The notes: a model not told the origin generated them from the sequence alone. Counted from the stretch's first letter, positions 31,923 through 40,938 are shown. The stretch is 64,000 nucleotides of DNA from Streptomyces sp. HmicA12 (GCF_000373565.1 NZ_KB891804.1:79705-143704), one strand, 5' to 3'. Program-made: numbers and translations.

Positions 31923-33040
31923 GCCCAGCCTCCTTGCTTGCGGCGGGTGCGGCGCAGCAGCCAGAAGAAGAACGGGCTGCCGGTGAGCGCGGTGAGGACA
32001 CCGATGGGGAGTTCGGCGGGCGCCGCCACCGTGCGCGCCGCGAGGTCCGCGCCGACCAGGGCGACCGCGCCACCGAGCGCGCTGCCGGGGACGAGGAACC
32101 GGTGCCCGGGTCCCGCCAGCATCCGCAGCAGGTGCGGGACGACCAGGCCGACGAAGCCGATGACGCCGGACACCGCCACGGCCGCCGCCGTGAGGAGCGC
32201 GATGACGAGGATCAGCGTGACGCGGAGCTTCTCGACGTCCACGCCCAGGTGGCGGGCCGGGCGTTCGCCGAGCGAGAGCAGGTCCAGCTTGCGCGCGTAC
32301 AGGGGCGCGACCAGCAGGCCGACCGCCGCGCAGGGCAGCACGGCGAGTACCTTCGGCCAGGTCGCCTGCGCCAGCGAGCCGAGCTGCCAGAACGTGATCT
32401 GGTTGACGGCGGCGGCATCCGCGTAGGACAGGAACAGGCCGATCAGGGCGCCCGCGAAGGCATTCACCGCGATGCCGGTGAGGATGAGGGTGACGACTTC
32501 CGTGCGGCCGCCCGAGCGCGACATCACGTACACGATCAGGACCGTCGCCAGGCCCGACACGAACGCGCAGACCGTGATCGTCCACGTGCCGAGGAAGTTG
32601 AGGCCGAGCGCGATGCAGGCGACCGCGCCGACCGCCGCGCCCGACGAGATGCCGATGACCCCGGGCTCGGCGAGGGGGTTGCCGAACACGCCCTGCATCA
32701 GCGCGCCCGCGCAGCCGAGCGAGGCGCCGACGAGGAGGGCGAGGACGACGCGGGGCAGGCGGACGTTCCACAGGACCGACTCACCGACCCGGTCGAGGGC
32801 GTGGCCGCCCAGGCCGATGCGGTGCTGGACGGAGGCGAGGATGTCCGCGGGCGCGATGTGGTAGGCGCCGATGCCCGAGGAGAGCAGCGCGAGCAGGAGC
32901 AGCGCCGCGGCGAGGCCGGCCGTCAACAGCCAGGCGGCGCTGCGGCGTTGAGGAGCGGGAGCGTTCGGAGTCTGCCGCTTTGCTGCGGGCAGGGTGGCCG
33001 CCGCGGCCGGCTCGGGCGCTGTCGTCTCGGGCACCGTCAT
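31919..33040 (-). CDS. hmuU: FecCD-family heme/iron ABC transporter permease
   Basis: 373 residues, about ten transmembrane helices after a 30-residue cytoplasmic Pro/Ala leader. Family blocks LPRVVLALLVGASLGCAGALMQGVFGNPLAEPGVIGISSGAAVGA and the ATPase-coupling SGVIGFVGLVVPHLLRMLAGPGHR. Works as a homodimer. ATG 33040 follows the hmuT stop by one base, so the genes are tightly coupled. Confidence 0.93.
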   Translation of the reverse strand: MTVPETTAPEPAAAATLPAAKRQTPNAPAPQRRSAAWLLTAGLAAALLLLALLSSGIGAYHIAPADILASVQHRIGLGGHALDRVGESVLWNVRLPRVVLALLVGASLGCAGALMQGVFGNPLAEPGVIGISSGAAVGAVACIALGLNFLGTWTITVCAFVSGLATVLIVYVMSRSGGRTEVVTLILTGIAVNAFAGALIGLFLSYADAAAVNQITFWQLGSLAQATWPKVLAVLPCAAVGLLVAPLYARKLDLLSLGERPARHLGVDVEKLRVTLILVIALLTAAAVAVSGVIGFVGLVVPHLLRMLAGPGHRFLVPGSALGGAVALVGADLAARTVAAPAELPIGVLTALTGSPFFFWLLRRTRRKQGGWA

Positions 33041-33041
33041 C

Positions 33042-34094
33042 TCAGGCACCGTCCTTCCCGTACAGCTGCTCCACGATGGAGCGCAGCACCTGGTCGGTGC
33101 GCGGGCCGTAGTTGAGCAGGACGCCGTCCTCGACCGAGACCACCCTGCGGTCCACACCCGCCGGGGTCTCCGCGACGCCGGGGATCTTGACCATGCCGTC
33201 GACGCCGCCGACGGAGTCGAGTCCCTTGGTCATGACGAGGATCGCGTCCGGCGCCGCCTTCGCGAGGGCCTCGCTGGTGATCGCCGTGAAGTCCTTCTTC
33301 AGACCGGAGGCCGCGCCCGCGTCGACCGCGCCCGCCGCTTCGAGCAGCGACGTCGCGCCGGACTCCTTGCCGCCGAGGAGATAGACGGACGCCGAGCCGC
33401 GCAGGTAGAGGAAGGCGACCCGCGGCTTGTCCTTGTGCCCGGGTATGTCCTTCCGCACGGCGGCGATCCGGTCCTCGGAGCGCTGCGTCAGCTCCTTGCC
33501 CGCGGCCGGGACGCCGAGCGTGTCCGCGACGGCCTGGATGCGCGGGCCGACGTCGGACAGGCCCTTCGCCGGGTCGACCACGACGACCGGGACACCCGCG
33601 TCGCGGATCTGCCGCATCGCCTCGTCGGGCCCGGTCGTGGCCTCCGCCAGGACCAGGTCCGGCTCGAGGGACAGCACGCTCTCCGCGGAGACGTCGTGGT
33701 TGCGGGTGACCACCGGCAGCTTCGCCGCCTGCGTGAACGTGGCGGTGATGTCGCGGGCGACGACGCTCTTGCCGAGCCCGAGCGTGAACACGATCTCGTT
33801 GAGGCTGCCGGACAGCGGCACGATCCGGTCGGCCTTCTTCACCGTGACCTTCTCGCCGTCGGCCGAGGCGACCGTGACCGGCAGGTGCGGCACGGGCGTC
33901 GAGGCGAGCGGCTCCAGGCGGTTCGCGGTGGACGCCTCGGCCCTGGCCGGGGCGCCGGCCGTGTCGTCGGACGTGCCGCCCGAGGAGCCGCAGGCGGTGA
34001 CGAGCAGCGCGAGGGCCGTCGCGAGAACGGAGATCAGCGCGCCGGTCCGCCGAGGGGCGCGTGCGGCGGGGGCGGGTGCGGCGGGCGTCGGCAC
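33042..34094 (-). CDS. hmuT: Heme-binding lipoprotein of ABC transporter
   Basis: 350 residues. Lipoprotein signal with lipobox VTACGSS, Cys35. Type III binding fold with the HmuT-like DRIVPLSGSLNEIVFTLGLGKSVVARD opening, RNHDVSAESVLSLEPDLVLAE and SGLKKDFTAITSEAL. Receives heme from the HtaA proteins and delivers it to HmuUV. GTG 34094 lies 54 bp from the iron box shared with the divergent htaA genes. Expected to be induced by iron starvation. Confidence 0.92.
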   Translation of the reverse strand: MPTPAAPAPAARAPRRTGALISVLATALALLVTACGSSGGTSDDTAGAPARAEASTANRLEPLASTPVPHLPVTVASADGEKVTVKKADRIVPLSGSLNEIVFTLGLGKSVVARDITATFTQAAKLPVVTRNHDVSAESVLSLEPDLVLAEATTGPDEAMRQIRDAGVPVVVVDPAKGLSDVGPRIQAVADTLGVPAAGKELTQRSEDRIAAVRKDIPGHKDKPRVAFLYLRGSASVYLLGGKESGATSLLEAAGAVDAGAASGLKKDFTAITSEALAKAAPDAILVMTKGLDSVGGVDGMVKIPGVAETPAGVDRRVVSVEDGVLLNYGPRTDQVLRSIVEQLYGKDGA

Positions 34095-34147
34095 GCGGTG
34101 ACCGTCCTGTCGTGGTGAGAGGGGCTGTTGATGGAACCGATCATAGT

Positions 34148-34166
34148 TTAGGTTAGCCTTACCTAA
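34148..34166. promoter_or_regulatory. Iron box between hmuT and htaA
   Basis: TTAGGTTAGCCTTACCTAA matches the 19-bp DmdR1/IdeR consensus TTAGGTTAGGCTAACCTAA at 17 of 19 positions. It lies 54 bp from both divergent starts (34094 and 34221) and would silence both operons when iron is plentiful. Confidence 0.88.
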
Positions 34167-34220
34167 GTCGCCAGGGTCTGGTGACGCCTGGTGCTGGAGT
34201 CCCGTTCCGGAGGAACCGTC

Positions 34221-35633
34221 ATGCCCCGACGCGCACGGATACAGATACGCCTACGCGTCTTCGCCGTCGCCGCCTTCACCGCGCTGCTCGGCGCCCTGCT
34301 CCCCGTCGCCGACGCGCACGCGGCGGCCCGCACGGTGCAGGGCGGCCGGCTCGACTGGGGGGTGAAGTCGTCGTTCCAGAGCTACCTCACCGGGCCCATC
34401 GCGAAGGGGAGTTACTCCTTGACGGGCGGCGCCGCCACCGTCGGCGCGAGCCAGTTCCGCTTCCACTCGGCCCGGGGCTCGTACGACGGATCGACCGGCG
34501 CCTTCTCGTCCTCCTTCTCCGGCGGCGTGCACTTCGTCGGCCACAAGAAGAGCGACGGGTCGTACGAACTCGACATGACGATCAGCAACCCCACCGTCCG
34601 CATCGCGGGCGGCGCCGGGACGCTGTACGTCGATGTCGTGAGCAGGGCGAAGGGCACCGGGGCGGTCACGTCGTCCCGCCAGGTGCCCTTCGCCTCCCTC
34701 TCCCTCGGCGGGATCGACATGAAGGGCGACGAGGCCACCACCAACACCGTCACCCTCAACAACCTTCCCGCCACGCTCACTTCGCAGGGCGCCAGGTCCT
34801 TCGCCGGCTACTACACGGCGGGCACCGCGCTCGACCCGGTCACGCTCTCCGCGGACGTCGCGCCCAAGAGGGCGACGCCCTCGGCCACGGCCACCAAGAA
34901 GGCCGAGTCCAAGAAGGAGGAGGCGAAGCAGGACGCCTCCGGCGAGGTCCGTGACGGGGCCGTCGACTGGGGCGTGCGGCGCACCTTCCGCGAGTACGTC
35001 ACCGGGGACATCGCCCAGGGCGAGTGGAACCTCGGCGGCGGGGCGCGGGACGGCGGCGCGCTGTTCCGCTTCCCGAAGGGCGAAGGCACGTACGACAAGA
35101 AGAAGCAGTCGCTGGACGCCGAGTTCACCGGTTCCGTGCGGTTCACCGGCAAGCACGGGCTCGACCTGAGGCTCGGGGGCGTGACCGTCTCCGTCGACGA
35201 CGGCAAGGGCACACTGCGGGCCGACGTGACCAGCGGCGGCAGGACCGCAGAGGGCACCGCGCTCGTCACCTTCAAGGCCGGTGCCCTCGCGGCGAAGGGC
35301 GGACTCGTCGAGGTCAGCGAGGCGCCGGCCACGCTCACCGCCGCCGGGGCCAAGGCCTTCGGCGGGATGTACCAGGCCGGGGCCGCGATGGATCCCGTCT
35401 CGGTCGCGGTCGCCCTCGACGCCGACGCGAAGCTTCCCGCGCTGCCCGACCTCGGTGAATCGGCGTCTCCCGGCCCCTCCACCAGTCCTTCTGTCGCCGC
35501 CAAGTCAGCTGCCGCGGCGGTGAGTTCGCGGTCGGGGATCGGTGGGGGAGCGGTCGCCGGGCTCGTCGCCGCCGTTGTCGTGGTGCTGGCCGGGGCCGGG
35601 TTCCTGGTCGTTCGTTCTCGCCGCAAAGCCTGA
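34221..35633 (+). CDS. htaA: HtaA-domain heme-binding surface protein, membrane-tailed
   Basis: 470 residues. Signal peptide 1-34 (ADAHA cleavage zone). Two HtaA domains at about 40-195 and 245-400, each opening with the family motif LDWGVKSSFQSYLTGPIAKG / VDWGVRRTFREYVTGDIAQG; the Tyr there corresponds to the axial heme ligand of Corynebacterium HtaA. A Lys/Glu linker joins them. The end is a Ser-rich spacer, one transmembrane helix (about 440-463) and RSRRKA, without a sortase motif. SD GGAGGA before ATG 34221. Picks up heme for HmuT. Confidence 0.92.
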   Translation: MPRRARIQIRLRVFAVAAFTALLGALLPVADAHAAARTVQGGRLDWGVKSSFQSYLTGPIAKGSYSLTGGAATVGASQFRFHSARGSYDGSTGAFSSSFSGGVHFVGHKKSDGSYELDMTISNPTVRIAGGAGTLYVDVVSRAKGTGAVTSSRQVPFASLSLGGIDMKGDEATTNTVTLNNLPATLTSQGARSFAGYYTAGTALDPVTLSADVAPKRATPSATATKKAESKKEEAKQDASGEVRDGAVDWGVRRTFREYVTGDIAQGEWNLGGGARDGGALFRFPKGEGTYDKKKQSLDAEFTGSVRFTGKHGLDLRLGGVTVSVDDGKGTLRADVTSGGRTAEGTALVTFKAGALAAKGGLVEVSEAPATLTAAGAKAFGGMYQAGAAMDPVSVAVALDADAKLPALPDLGESASPGPSTSPSVAAKSAAAAVSSRSGIGGGAVAGLVAAVVVVLAGAGFLVVRSRRKA

Positions 35634-35765
35634 TCTCGCCGCGCGCCGCTGGTCGTCGGTGGCTGGTCGCGCCCACGCGGCGGAGCCGCACATCGACGCA
35701 GTCCCGCGTCCCTTTCGGGGCGCCCCCTCTCTCTCATCAGCCCGTATCAGTTCGTTGGAGAATCC

Positions 35766-37280
35766 ATGGCCATCGTCAGACACCCCATAGCCCTCGCCGC
35801 CGCCACGGCCACCGTCGTCGCGCTCGGTGCCGGGGCGCTCGCCCTGCCCGCGATCGCCGCCGAAGGGGCCGCGCCGGGCATCGAGTTGAAGAACGGGACG
35901 CTCGACTGGGGCATCAAGGAGTCCTTCCGCAAGTACGTCACCGGTATCGCCGCCGGTTCGATCGAGGCGACCGACGGGGCCACGCAGGCCGCCGACAACG
36001 GCGCCTTCACCTTCAGCGGCGGCACGGGCACGTACGACACGGCGACGCACGGCACGGACACCGCGTTCAGGGGCGCCGTCCGGTTCGCGTCCACGGCGCA
36101 CGGCTTCGACATCAAGATCAGCGACGTGAAGGTGGTGACCTCGGGCACCACCGGCCACATCGACGCCGACGTCACCCTCAACGGCACCGCCCAGAACGAC
36201 ATCGAGTTCGCCACGCTCGACCTGTCCGCCGTGAAGCCGGGCCAGGGCGCGGGCGGCGCGATGACCTTCAAGGACATCCCGGCGACGCTCACCGCGGACG
36301 GCGCCAAGGCCTTCAACGGCATGTACAAGGAGGGCACCGCGCTCGACGCGGCGACGCTGACCGTCACCGCCGGGACCGCCCCCACGCCGACGAAGACGCC
36401 GACCCCGACCCCGACGAAGACGCCGACGCCCACCAAGACGCCGACCCCGACCAAGACGCCGACCCCCACCAAGACGGCCACCCCCACCGCCGGGCCCACC
36501 GAGGCGGTCTCCGGCGAGATCGTCGACGGCAACCTGGACTGGGGCGTCAAGGAGTCCTTCCGTGCGTACATCACGGGCCCCGTCGCGAACGGCAAGGTCG
36601 AACTGAGCGGCGGCGCCGCGAAGAACGGCTCGGTCTACCGCTTCGGCGACGCGAGCGGCGGCTACGACGCCGACGCCAAGTCGCTCGACGCGAAGTTCGC
36701 CGGCAAGGTCCGCTTCCTCGGCCACGAGGAGGGCGGCGCGTACGCGCTCGACCTGCAGTTCAGCGATCTGCACGTGACGGCGAAGGGGAGCAGCGGCAAG
36801 CTCGTCGCCGACGTGTCCGGCAAGGATCAGAAGACCGGCAAGGTCACCACGTACGACGACCTGACCGTGGCCACCCTCAAGGTCGGCTCCGGCGATCTGA
36901 CCGCGAAGAACGACGTCGTCGAGCTGGACGGCGCCGCGGCCGTGCTCACCGCCGACGGCGCCAAGGCGTTCGGCGGGTTCTACGAGGCGGGCGCCGCGCT
37001 CGACCCGGTCACCGCCGCGATCTCGCTCGACGAGGACGCGACGCTGCCGTCCGGCTCCGGCGGCTCCAACGGCGTTGCGTCCGGCGGCACTTCGGGCACC
37101 GCGGGCACCACGGGCGGCACCGGCACGACCGGCTCGACCACCGGCGGCACCGGCGGCTCCCTCGCCTCCACCGGCGCCGACGTCCCCGCGGGTCCGCTCG
37201 CCGCGGCCGCCGCGCTGGTCGTCGCCGCGGGCGCGGGCACGGTGTTCGCCACCCGCAGGCGCCGCGCGCAGCAGTCCTGA
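35766..37280 (+). CDS. HtaA-domain heme-binding protein, sortase (LAxTG) anchored
   Basis: 504 residues. Signal peptide to about residue 31 (LPAIAAEGA). HtaA domains at about 40-200 (LDWGIKESFRKYVTGIAAG) and 255-420 (LDWGVKESFRAYITGPVANG). They are separated by a PTPTKT-repeat linker (206-240) that would act as a stiff wall-spanning arm. A Gly/Thr/Ser-rich stalk leads to LASTG (466-470), a transmembrane helix and TRRRRAQQS: a class E sortase signal. Covalent wall attachment places this one further out than the first HtaA protein. SD-like GTTGGAG before ATG 35766; same iron-regulated operon. Confidence 0.92.
   Translation: MAIVRHPIALAAATATVVALGAGALALPAIAAEGAAPGIELKNGTLDWGIKESFRKYVTGIAAGSIEATDGATQAADNGAFTFSGGTGTYDTATHGTDTAFRGAVRFASTAHGFDIKISDVKVVTSGTTGHIDADVTLNGTAQNDIEFATLDLSAVKPGQGAGGAMTFKDIPATLTADGAKAFNGMYKEGTALDAATLTVTAGTAPTPTKTPTPTPTKTPTPTKTPTPTKTPTPTKTATPTAGPTEAVSGEIVDGNLDWGVKESFRAYITGPVANGKVELSGGAAKNGSVYRFGDASGGYDADAKSLDAKFAGKVRFLGHEEGGAYALDLQFSDLHVTAKGSSGKLVADVSGKDQKTGKVTTYDDLTVATLKVGSGDLTAKNDVVELDGAAAVLTADGAKAFGGFYEAGAALDPVTAAISLDEDATLPSGSGGSNGVASGGTSGTAGTTGGTGTTGSTTGGTGGSLASTGADVPAGPLAAAAALVVAAGAGTVFATRRRRAQQS
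36381..36487 (+). repeat. PTPTKT-coding tandem repeat in second HtaA gene
   Basis: Imperfect 12-18 base units (CCGACGAAGACG-type) encode an alternating Pro-Thr-Lys linker between the two heme-binding domains. Length is likely to vary among strains. Confidence 0.85.
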
Positions 37281-37285
37281 ACCGC

Positions 37286-37322
37286 TCCGGCCCGGCCATC
37301 CTCGGTGGGGGTGGCCGGGCCG
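37286..37322. terminator. Hairpin between htaA genes and glycosyltransferase
   Basis: CCGGCCCGGCCA (37286-37297) pairs perfectly with TGGCCGGGCCGG (37311-37322) around a 13-base loop, in the gap between converging genes. Bidirectional terminator. Confidence 0.8.
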
Positions 37323-37327
37323 GGCCG

Positions 37328-38233
37328 TCAGACCAGCGGGGGCCGGCCGAGCCGCGTCATCCGCCACACCGTGCGCCAGCGCATCGGCCGCCGCTCACCG
37401 GCGGGCGCGCGCACGCCCTCCACGAACCCGGCCGCCCATGCGCGCAGCCCGCCGAGCGACCGCGTCCGCAGCAGCGTGATCGCCGTCCACACCCCCAGGT
37501 ACACGGGGATCAGCGGGATCGGCAGCCGTCGCCTGGCCAGCCACACCCGGTTGCGGGCGGTCATCCGGTAGTAGACCGCGTGCCGCGCCGGGGACGTCTT
37601 CGGGTGCTGCAGCAGGAGCGAGGGCTCGTACAGCACCTTCCAGCCGGCGTCCAGCGCCCGCCACGCCAGGTCCGTCTCCTCGTGCGTGAAGAAGAAGTCG
37701 GCGGGCCAGTCGCCGGTCTCGGCGAGCATCTCCATCGAGAAGGCGTGCCCGCCGCCGAGGAACGCGGTCACCAGACCGCGCCGCATCGGGTCCTTGGCGC
37801 GCAGCCGCGGCACGTGGCGGCGCTGCGTCTCGCCGTGCTCGTCGGCGATGCGGAAGCCGACGATGCCGAGCCGCGCGTCTTCCGCGTACAGGCGCTGGAT
37901 GGTGGAGAAGACGTCGTCGGCGACGAGCAGTCCGTCGTCGTCGAGCTCGACGGCCACGTCCACGTCACCGAACGCGCGCAGCCGGGCCAGCGCGACGTTG
38001 CGGCCGCCGGGGCAGCCGAGGTTGTCGTCCAGCTCGACCGTCGTGACCTCGAAGGGGTAGCCGGAGTACGCGGGCAGCACCGTGCCGTTGCCGATCAGGA
38101 CGACGCGTGTCGGTACGGCATCCTGCTCGGCCACCGACTCCAGGAGCGCGTCGACGTCCTTGGGCCGGTTGCCCATGGTGACGATGGCCACGCCCAGGCG
38201 CGGGAGTTCGGGGGTTCGGTGCCTGTCTGTCAT
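37328..38233 (-). CDS. Family 2 glycosyltransferase
   Basis: 301 residues, GT-A fold. Opening VAIVTMGNRPKDVDALLESVAEQD, sugar-nucleotide region DDNLGCPGGRNVALAR, metal-binding VAVELDDDGLLVADD (DxD), then FFFTHEETDLAWRALDAGWKVLYEP (ED-type catalytic motif). C-terminal basic, partly hydrophobic region (about 225-265) may touch the membrane. Resembles rhamnosyl/galactofuranosyl-like transferases; acceptor unknown. Isolated gene, so a specific pathway cannot be assigned. Confidence 0.9.
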   Translation of the reverse strand: MTDRHRTPELPRLGVAIVTMGNRPKDVDALLESVAEQDAVPTRVVLIGNGTVLPAYSGYPFEVTTVELDDNLGCPGGRNVALARLRAFGDVDVAVELDDDGLLVADDVFSTIQRLYAEDARLGIVGFRIADEHGETQRRHVPRLRAKDPMRRGLVTAFLGGGHAFSMEMLAETGDWPADFFFTHEETDLAWRALDAGWKVLYEPSLLLQHPKTSPARHAVYYRMTARNRVWLARRRLPIPLIPVYLGVWTAITLLRTRSLGGLRAWAAGFVEGVRAPAGERRPMRWRTVWRMTRLGRPPLV

Positions 38234-38338
38234 GGCGGCGATGGTAGTCGTTCACCTGTCAGGGGTTGACGCGTGCGGGCGCCGACCCGTCCGCTCCGCC
38301 CGCTGCTCGGCGAGCGACGGGCCTCTCGGCCTCGGGGG

Positions 38339-39256
38339 TCAGACGCGTTCCAGCGGCGTGTGCGGGTGTGCGGGCAGTTCGGCGTGGACGGCGTCGCCCG
38401 GCCTGACCACCCCGCCCTCCCGTACGACGCTCATGATCCCGGCCCTGCGCACGATCTCGCCGGACTCCGGGTCCCGGCCGACGACCCGCTTGAGGAGCCC
38501 GTCCTGGAAGGCGTCGATCTGCAGGCACGGATTGCGCAGCCCGGTGACCTCGACGACCGCGCCGCCGTCGCCGAACCGCAGCAGGGTGCCGGTGGGCAGG
38601 GCGAGCAGGTCGATGCCGCGGGTGGTGACGTTCTCGCCGAGGTCGCCGGGGCGCACCTCGTGGCCCTGCCCGGCCAGCTCGGTGAACAACTCCTCGTGCA
38701 TCAGGTGGACTTGGCGCAGATTCGGCTGCGTCGGGTCCTGGGCGACGCGGGAGCGGTGCTTCACGGTGACGCCCGCGTGCACGTCGCCGTCGACACCGAG
38801 GCCCGCGAGGAGCGTGATGCTGTCGCGGTTCGGCTTGGTGAAGGAGTACGTGCCGTTGCTGCTGACCGCGGTGACGACGCCGCCGGTGAAGCCCTTGTCC
38901 GCCGCGCCGAGGGACCGCTCCGCGAGCTTCGCCACGTGGGCGGTGAGGGCGCCGCGGGCGTCGGTGGTGAGCGTGCCGAGGGCGACGAGCGCGGTGACGA
39001 CGACGTCGCACAGCTCCGCCTCGACGTCCCGCCAGGTGTGGCTGACGCCCTTGCGCGGGTTCTGGCCGACGGCCCCGATCACCGCCTCGGCGGCCTCGCC
39101 GACCTCCTCCGAGAGCTTCAGCATCCGCAGGAGCAGGGCTTCCTGGGGTGGCCGCCGGTTGTTCTCGTCGAGCCAGGCGCGCAGCCGGTCGACGGTCGTC
39201 CAGAGGTCGTCGGGTGCGTCAGGGGTGCGGGGGCTGTCGTGCGCGTCGTTCGTCAC
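38339..39256 (-). CDS. MazG-like / MOSC domain fusion protein
   Basis: 305 residues joining two domains usually encoded separately in streptomycetes. Residues about 17-113 are a MazG-like NTP pyrophosphohydrolase with the EExxE...ExxD metal site (KLSEEVGEAAEAV...DVEAELCDVVV). Residues about 122-305 are a MOSC domain: SFTKPNRDSITLLAGLGVDGDVHAGVTVKHRSR and the conserved Cys in VTGLRNPCLQIDAFQDGLL, which carries sulfur in MOCO-sulfurase relatives. The join LAERSLGAADKGFTGGVVTAV has no linker. No stop or frameshift is visible between them. Biological partner unknown. Confidence 0.88.
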   Translation of the reverse strand: MTNDAHDSPRTPDAPDDLWTTVDRLRAWLDENNRRPPQEALLLRMLKLSEEVGEAAEAVIGAVGQNPRKGVSHTWRDVEAELCDVVVTALVALGTLTTDARGALTAHVAKLAERSLGAADKGFTGGVVTAVSSNGTYSFTKPNRDSITLLAGLGVDGDVHAGVTVKHRSRVAQDPTQPNLRQVHLMHEELFTELAGQGHEVRPGDLGENVTTRGIDLLALPTGTLLRFGDGGAVVEVTGLRNPCLQIDAFQDGLLKRVVGRDPESGEIVRRAGIMSVVREGGVVRPGDAVHAELPAHPHTPLERV

Positions 39257-39267
39257 GGGTGCCGAGC

Positions 39268-39840
39268 CTATGCCTCCGGATCGGGTTCCTTCACCCGCTT
39301 GGCCCGCGACCCGACCACCGCGAGCGCCGCGGCCCCGGCCCCGACGAGCGCCGCGGGCACCATCCAGTGCCGGTCGAGGGCGTGGCCCAGCGCGTGGTCG
39401 AGGGAGTAGCGGCCGGCGCCGGTCACGGCCAGGCCGGCGGCGACGAAGCCGAGGAACGCCGGGTACTCGTAGCCGCCGCCCTGCGCGAAGAACCCGTTCG
39501 GCGCGTGCACGGCCGCCGCGCCCGCCATGGTCCCGGCCGCGGCCGCCCCGCCCACCGGTGTCGCGAGGCCGAGCGCGAGCAGCGCGCCGCCGCCCAGCTC
39601 GCCGATGCCCGCCGCGAGGGCGCTCTGCTTGGGCGGGGCGAACCCCATGGCCTCCATGGCGGCGGCCGTGCCGGAGACCCCGCCGCCGCCGAACCAGCCG
39701 AGCAGCTTCTGGGCGCCGTGCGCCATGAGCACCCCGCCGGTGCCCACGCGCAGCGCGAGCAGCCCGAGGCCGGTGCGGTCGACGCAGGAGGAGGTACGGA
39801 AGGGGGTACGGGACCGGGAACGTATGCAGGTCGTCTTCAT
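39268..39840 (-). CDS. DoxX-family membrane protein
   Basis: 190 residues, four transmembrane helices. DoxX blocks LALRVGTGGVLMAHGAQKLLGWFGGGG and ALAAGIGELGGGALLALGLATPVGGAAAAGTM, plus HAPNGFFAQGGGYEYPAFLG. In mycobacteria a DoxX protein joins SodA in an oxidoreductase complex; in other bacteria the family is linked to thiosulfate or terminal oxidases. ATG 39840 is preceded on its strand by weak SD. Starts 11 bp upstream of the MazG-MOSC gene, so probably co-transcribed with it. Confidence 0.88.
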   Translation of the reverse strand: MKTTCIRSRSRTPFRTSSCVDRTGLGLLALRVGTGGVLMAHGAQKLLGWFGGGGVSGTAAAMEAMGFAPPKQSALAAGIGELGGGALLALGLATPVGGAAAAGTMAGAAAVHAPNGFFAQGGGYEYPAFLGFVAAGLAVTGAGRYSLDHALGHALDRHWMVPAALVGAGAAALAVVGSRAKRVKEPDPEA

Positions 39841-39930
39841 GGTTCCACCGTCCACCGCAGGCGCGCCGCGCACCTCGTGCACGGGCCCGTTCGGGTGGCG
39901 CGCCCCCGGGCCCGGTGCCACGCTGACCGC

Positions 39931-40254
39931 ATGCCCATCCAGACCGCGAAACTCAGCGATCCGGCGGTCCGCGCCTTCGTCACGGCGCTGAACGCCCACG
40001 ACAAGGACGCCTTCCGCGCCGCCCTCGCACCCGGTGCGACGATGGCCGACGACGGCAGCGAGCGGAACCTCGACGAGTGGACGGACCGCGAGATCTTCGA
40101 CTCGCACGGCCACATGGACGTCGAGAAGGAGACGGCCCAGGGCCGCGGTCTCGTCGCCACCTACCGCAACGACGCCTGGGGCGAGATGCGCACCCGGTGG
40201 ACCTTCCAGGTGGAGGGCGGCAAGGTCGCCCGGTTCGAGACGGGCCAGGGCTGA
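39931..40254 (+). CDS. SnoaL-like (NTF2-fold) protein
   Basis: 107 residues, a single cone-shaped NTF2-like domain: AVRAFVTALNAHDKDAFRAALAPGATMADDGSERNLDEWTDREIF...RTRWTFQVEGGKVARFETGQ. Such domains serve as isomerases, dehydratases or ligand carriers; no catalytic pair can be assigned. ATG 39931, 90 bp from the divergent DoxX gene. Followed by a dead aldo/keto reductase. Confidence 0.82.
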   Translation: MPIQTAKLSDPAVRAFVTALNAHDKDAFRAALAPGATMADDGSERNLDEWTDREIFDSHGHMDVEKETAQGRGLVATYRNDAWGEMRTRWTFQVEGGKVARFETGQG

Positions 40255-40286
40255 ACATCCTGCTCCGCGGAGCCTGTTGACCTCGT

Positions 40287-40935
40287 GTGCGCTCCAACTC
40301 CTACGGTCCGCAGGCGTGCTGGGCGATCGGCGGTGAGTGGGGGGACCCGGACGGGCAGCCGCTCGGCTGGGGCCCGGTCGACGACGAGGAGTCGGTGCGG
40401 GCCGTGCGGCGCGCACTCGACCTCGGCGTCACCTTCTTCGACACGGCCGACGCGTACGGCACCGGCCGCAGCGAGCGCGTCGCATCGACCTGTACCAGCT
40501 GCACATCTCCGAGGCGGACCCGGAGCGCGCCGCTCAACTCCGCGACACCTGCGAGGAGTTCGTACGGGAAGGTCTCGTACGGGCCTACGCCTGGAGCACC
40601 GACGGCCCCGACCGTGCCCGCGTCTTCGCCGAGGGCGCGCACTGCGCCGCTGCAGCGTCCTCCAGGACGCCCCCGAACGTCTCGCCCTGTGCGACGAGTT
40701 GGGCCTCGCCGGCATCAGCCGCAGCCCGCTCGCCATGGGCCTGCTCGGCGGCGGGCGCACCCCGGCGCAGGGCGCGCTCGCCTGGCTGTGGGCGCGCAGC
40801 CCGCGCACGGTGCCGATCCCCGGGTTCCGCACGGTGGCGCAGGCCGAGCAGAACGCGGGGTCGGTGGCCCACGGGCCCCTGCCCGCCGACGAGTCGGCCG
40901 AGGTGGAACGGATCCTCGGCCGCGACGGGCGCTGA
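40287..40935 (+). pseudogene. Aldo/keto reductase, decayed
   Basis: Pieces of one AKR lie in three frames. Piece 1 (40287 to about 40485): [10 protein letters not shown]...[24 protein letters not shown]. Piece 2 (about 40485-40640): [39 protein letters not shown]. Piece 3 (about 40645-40935): [56 protein letters not shown]...ILGRDGR. The family needs about 320 residues; roughly 100 are missing, including the Lys region after DTADAYG. At least two deletions plus frameshifts, so not sequencing noise. Confidence 0.85.
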
Positions 40936-40938
40936 GGG

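Noticed and set aside
36381..36487. Tandem repeats as a possible CRISPR or minisatellite array
   Set aside because: Units are codon multiples inside an open frame with no unique spacers; they encode a Pro-Thr-Lys linker.
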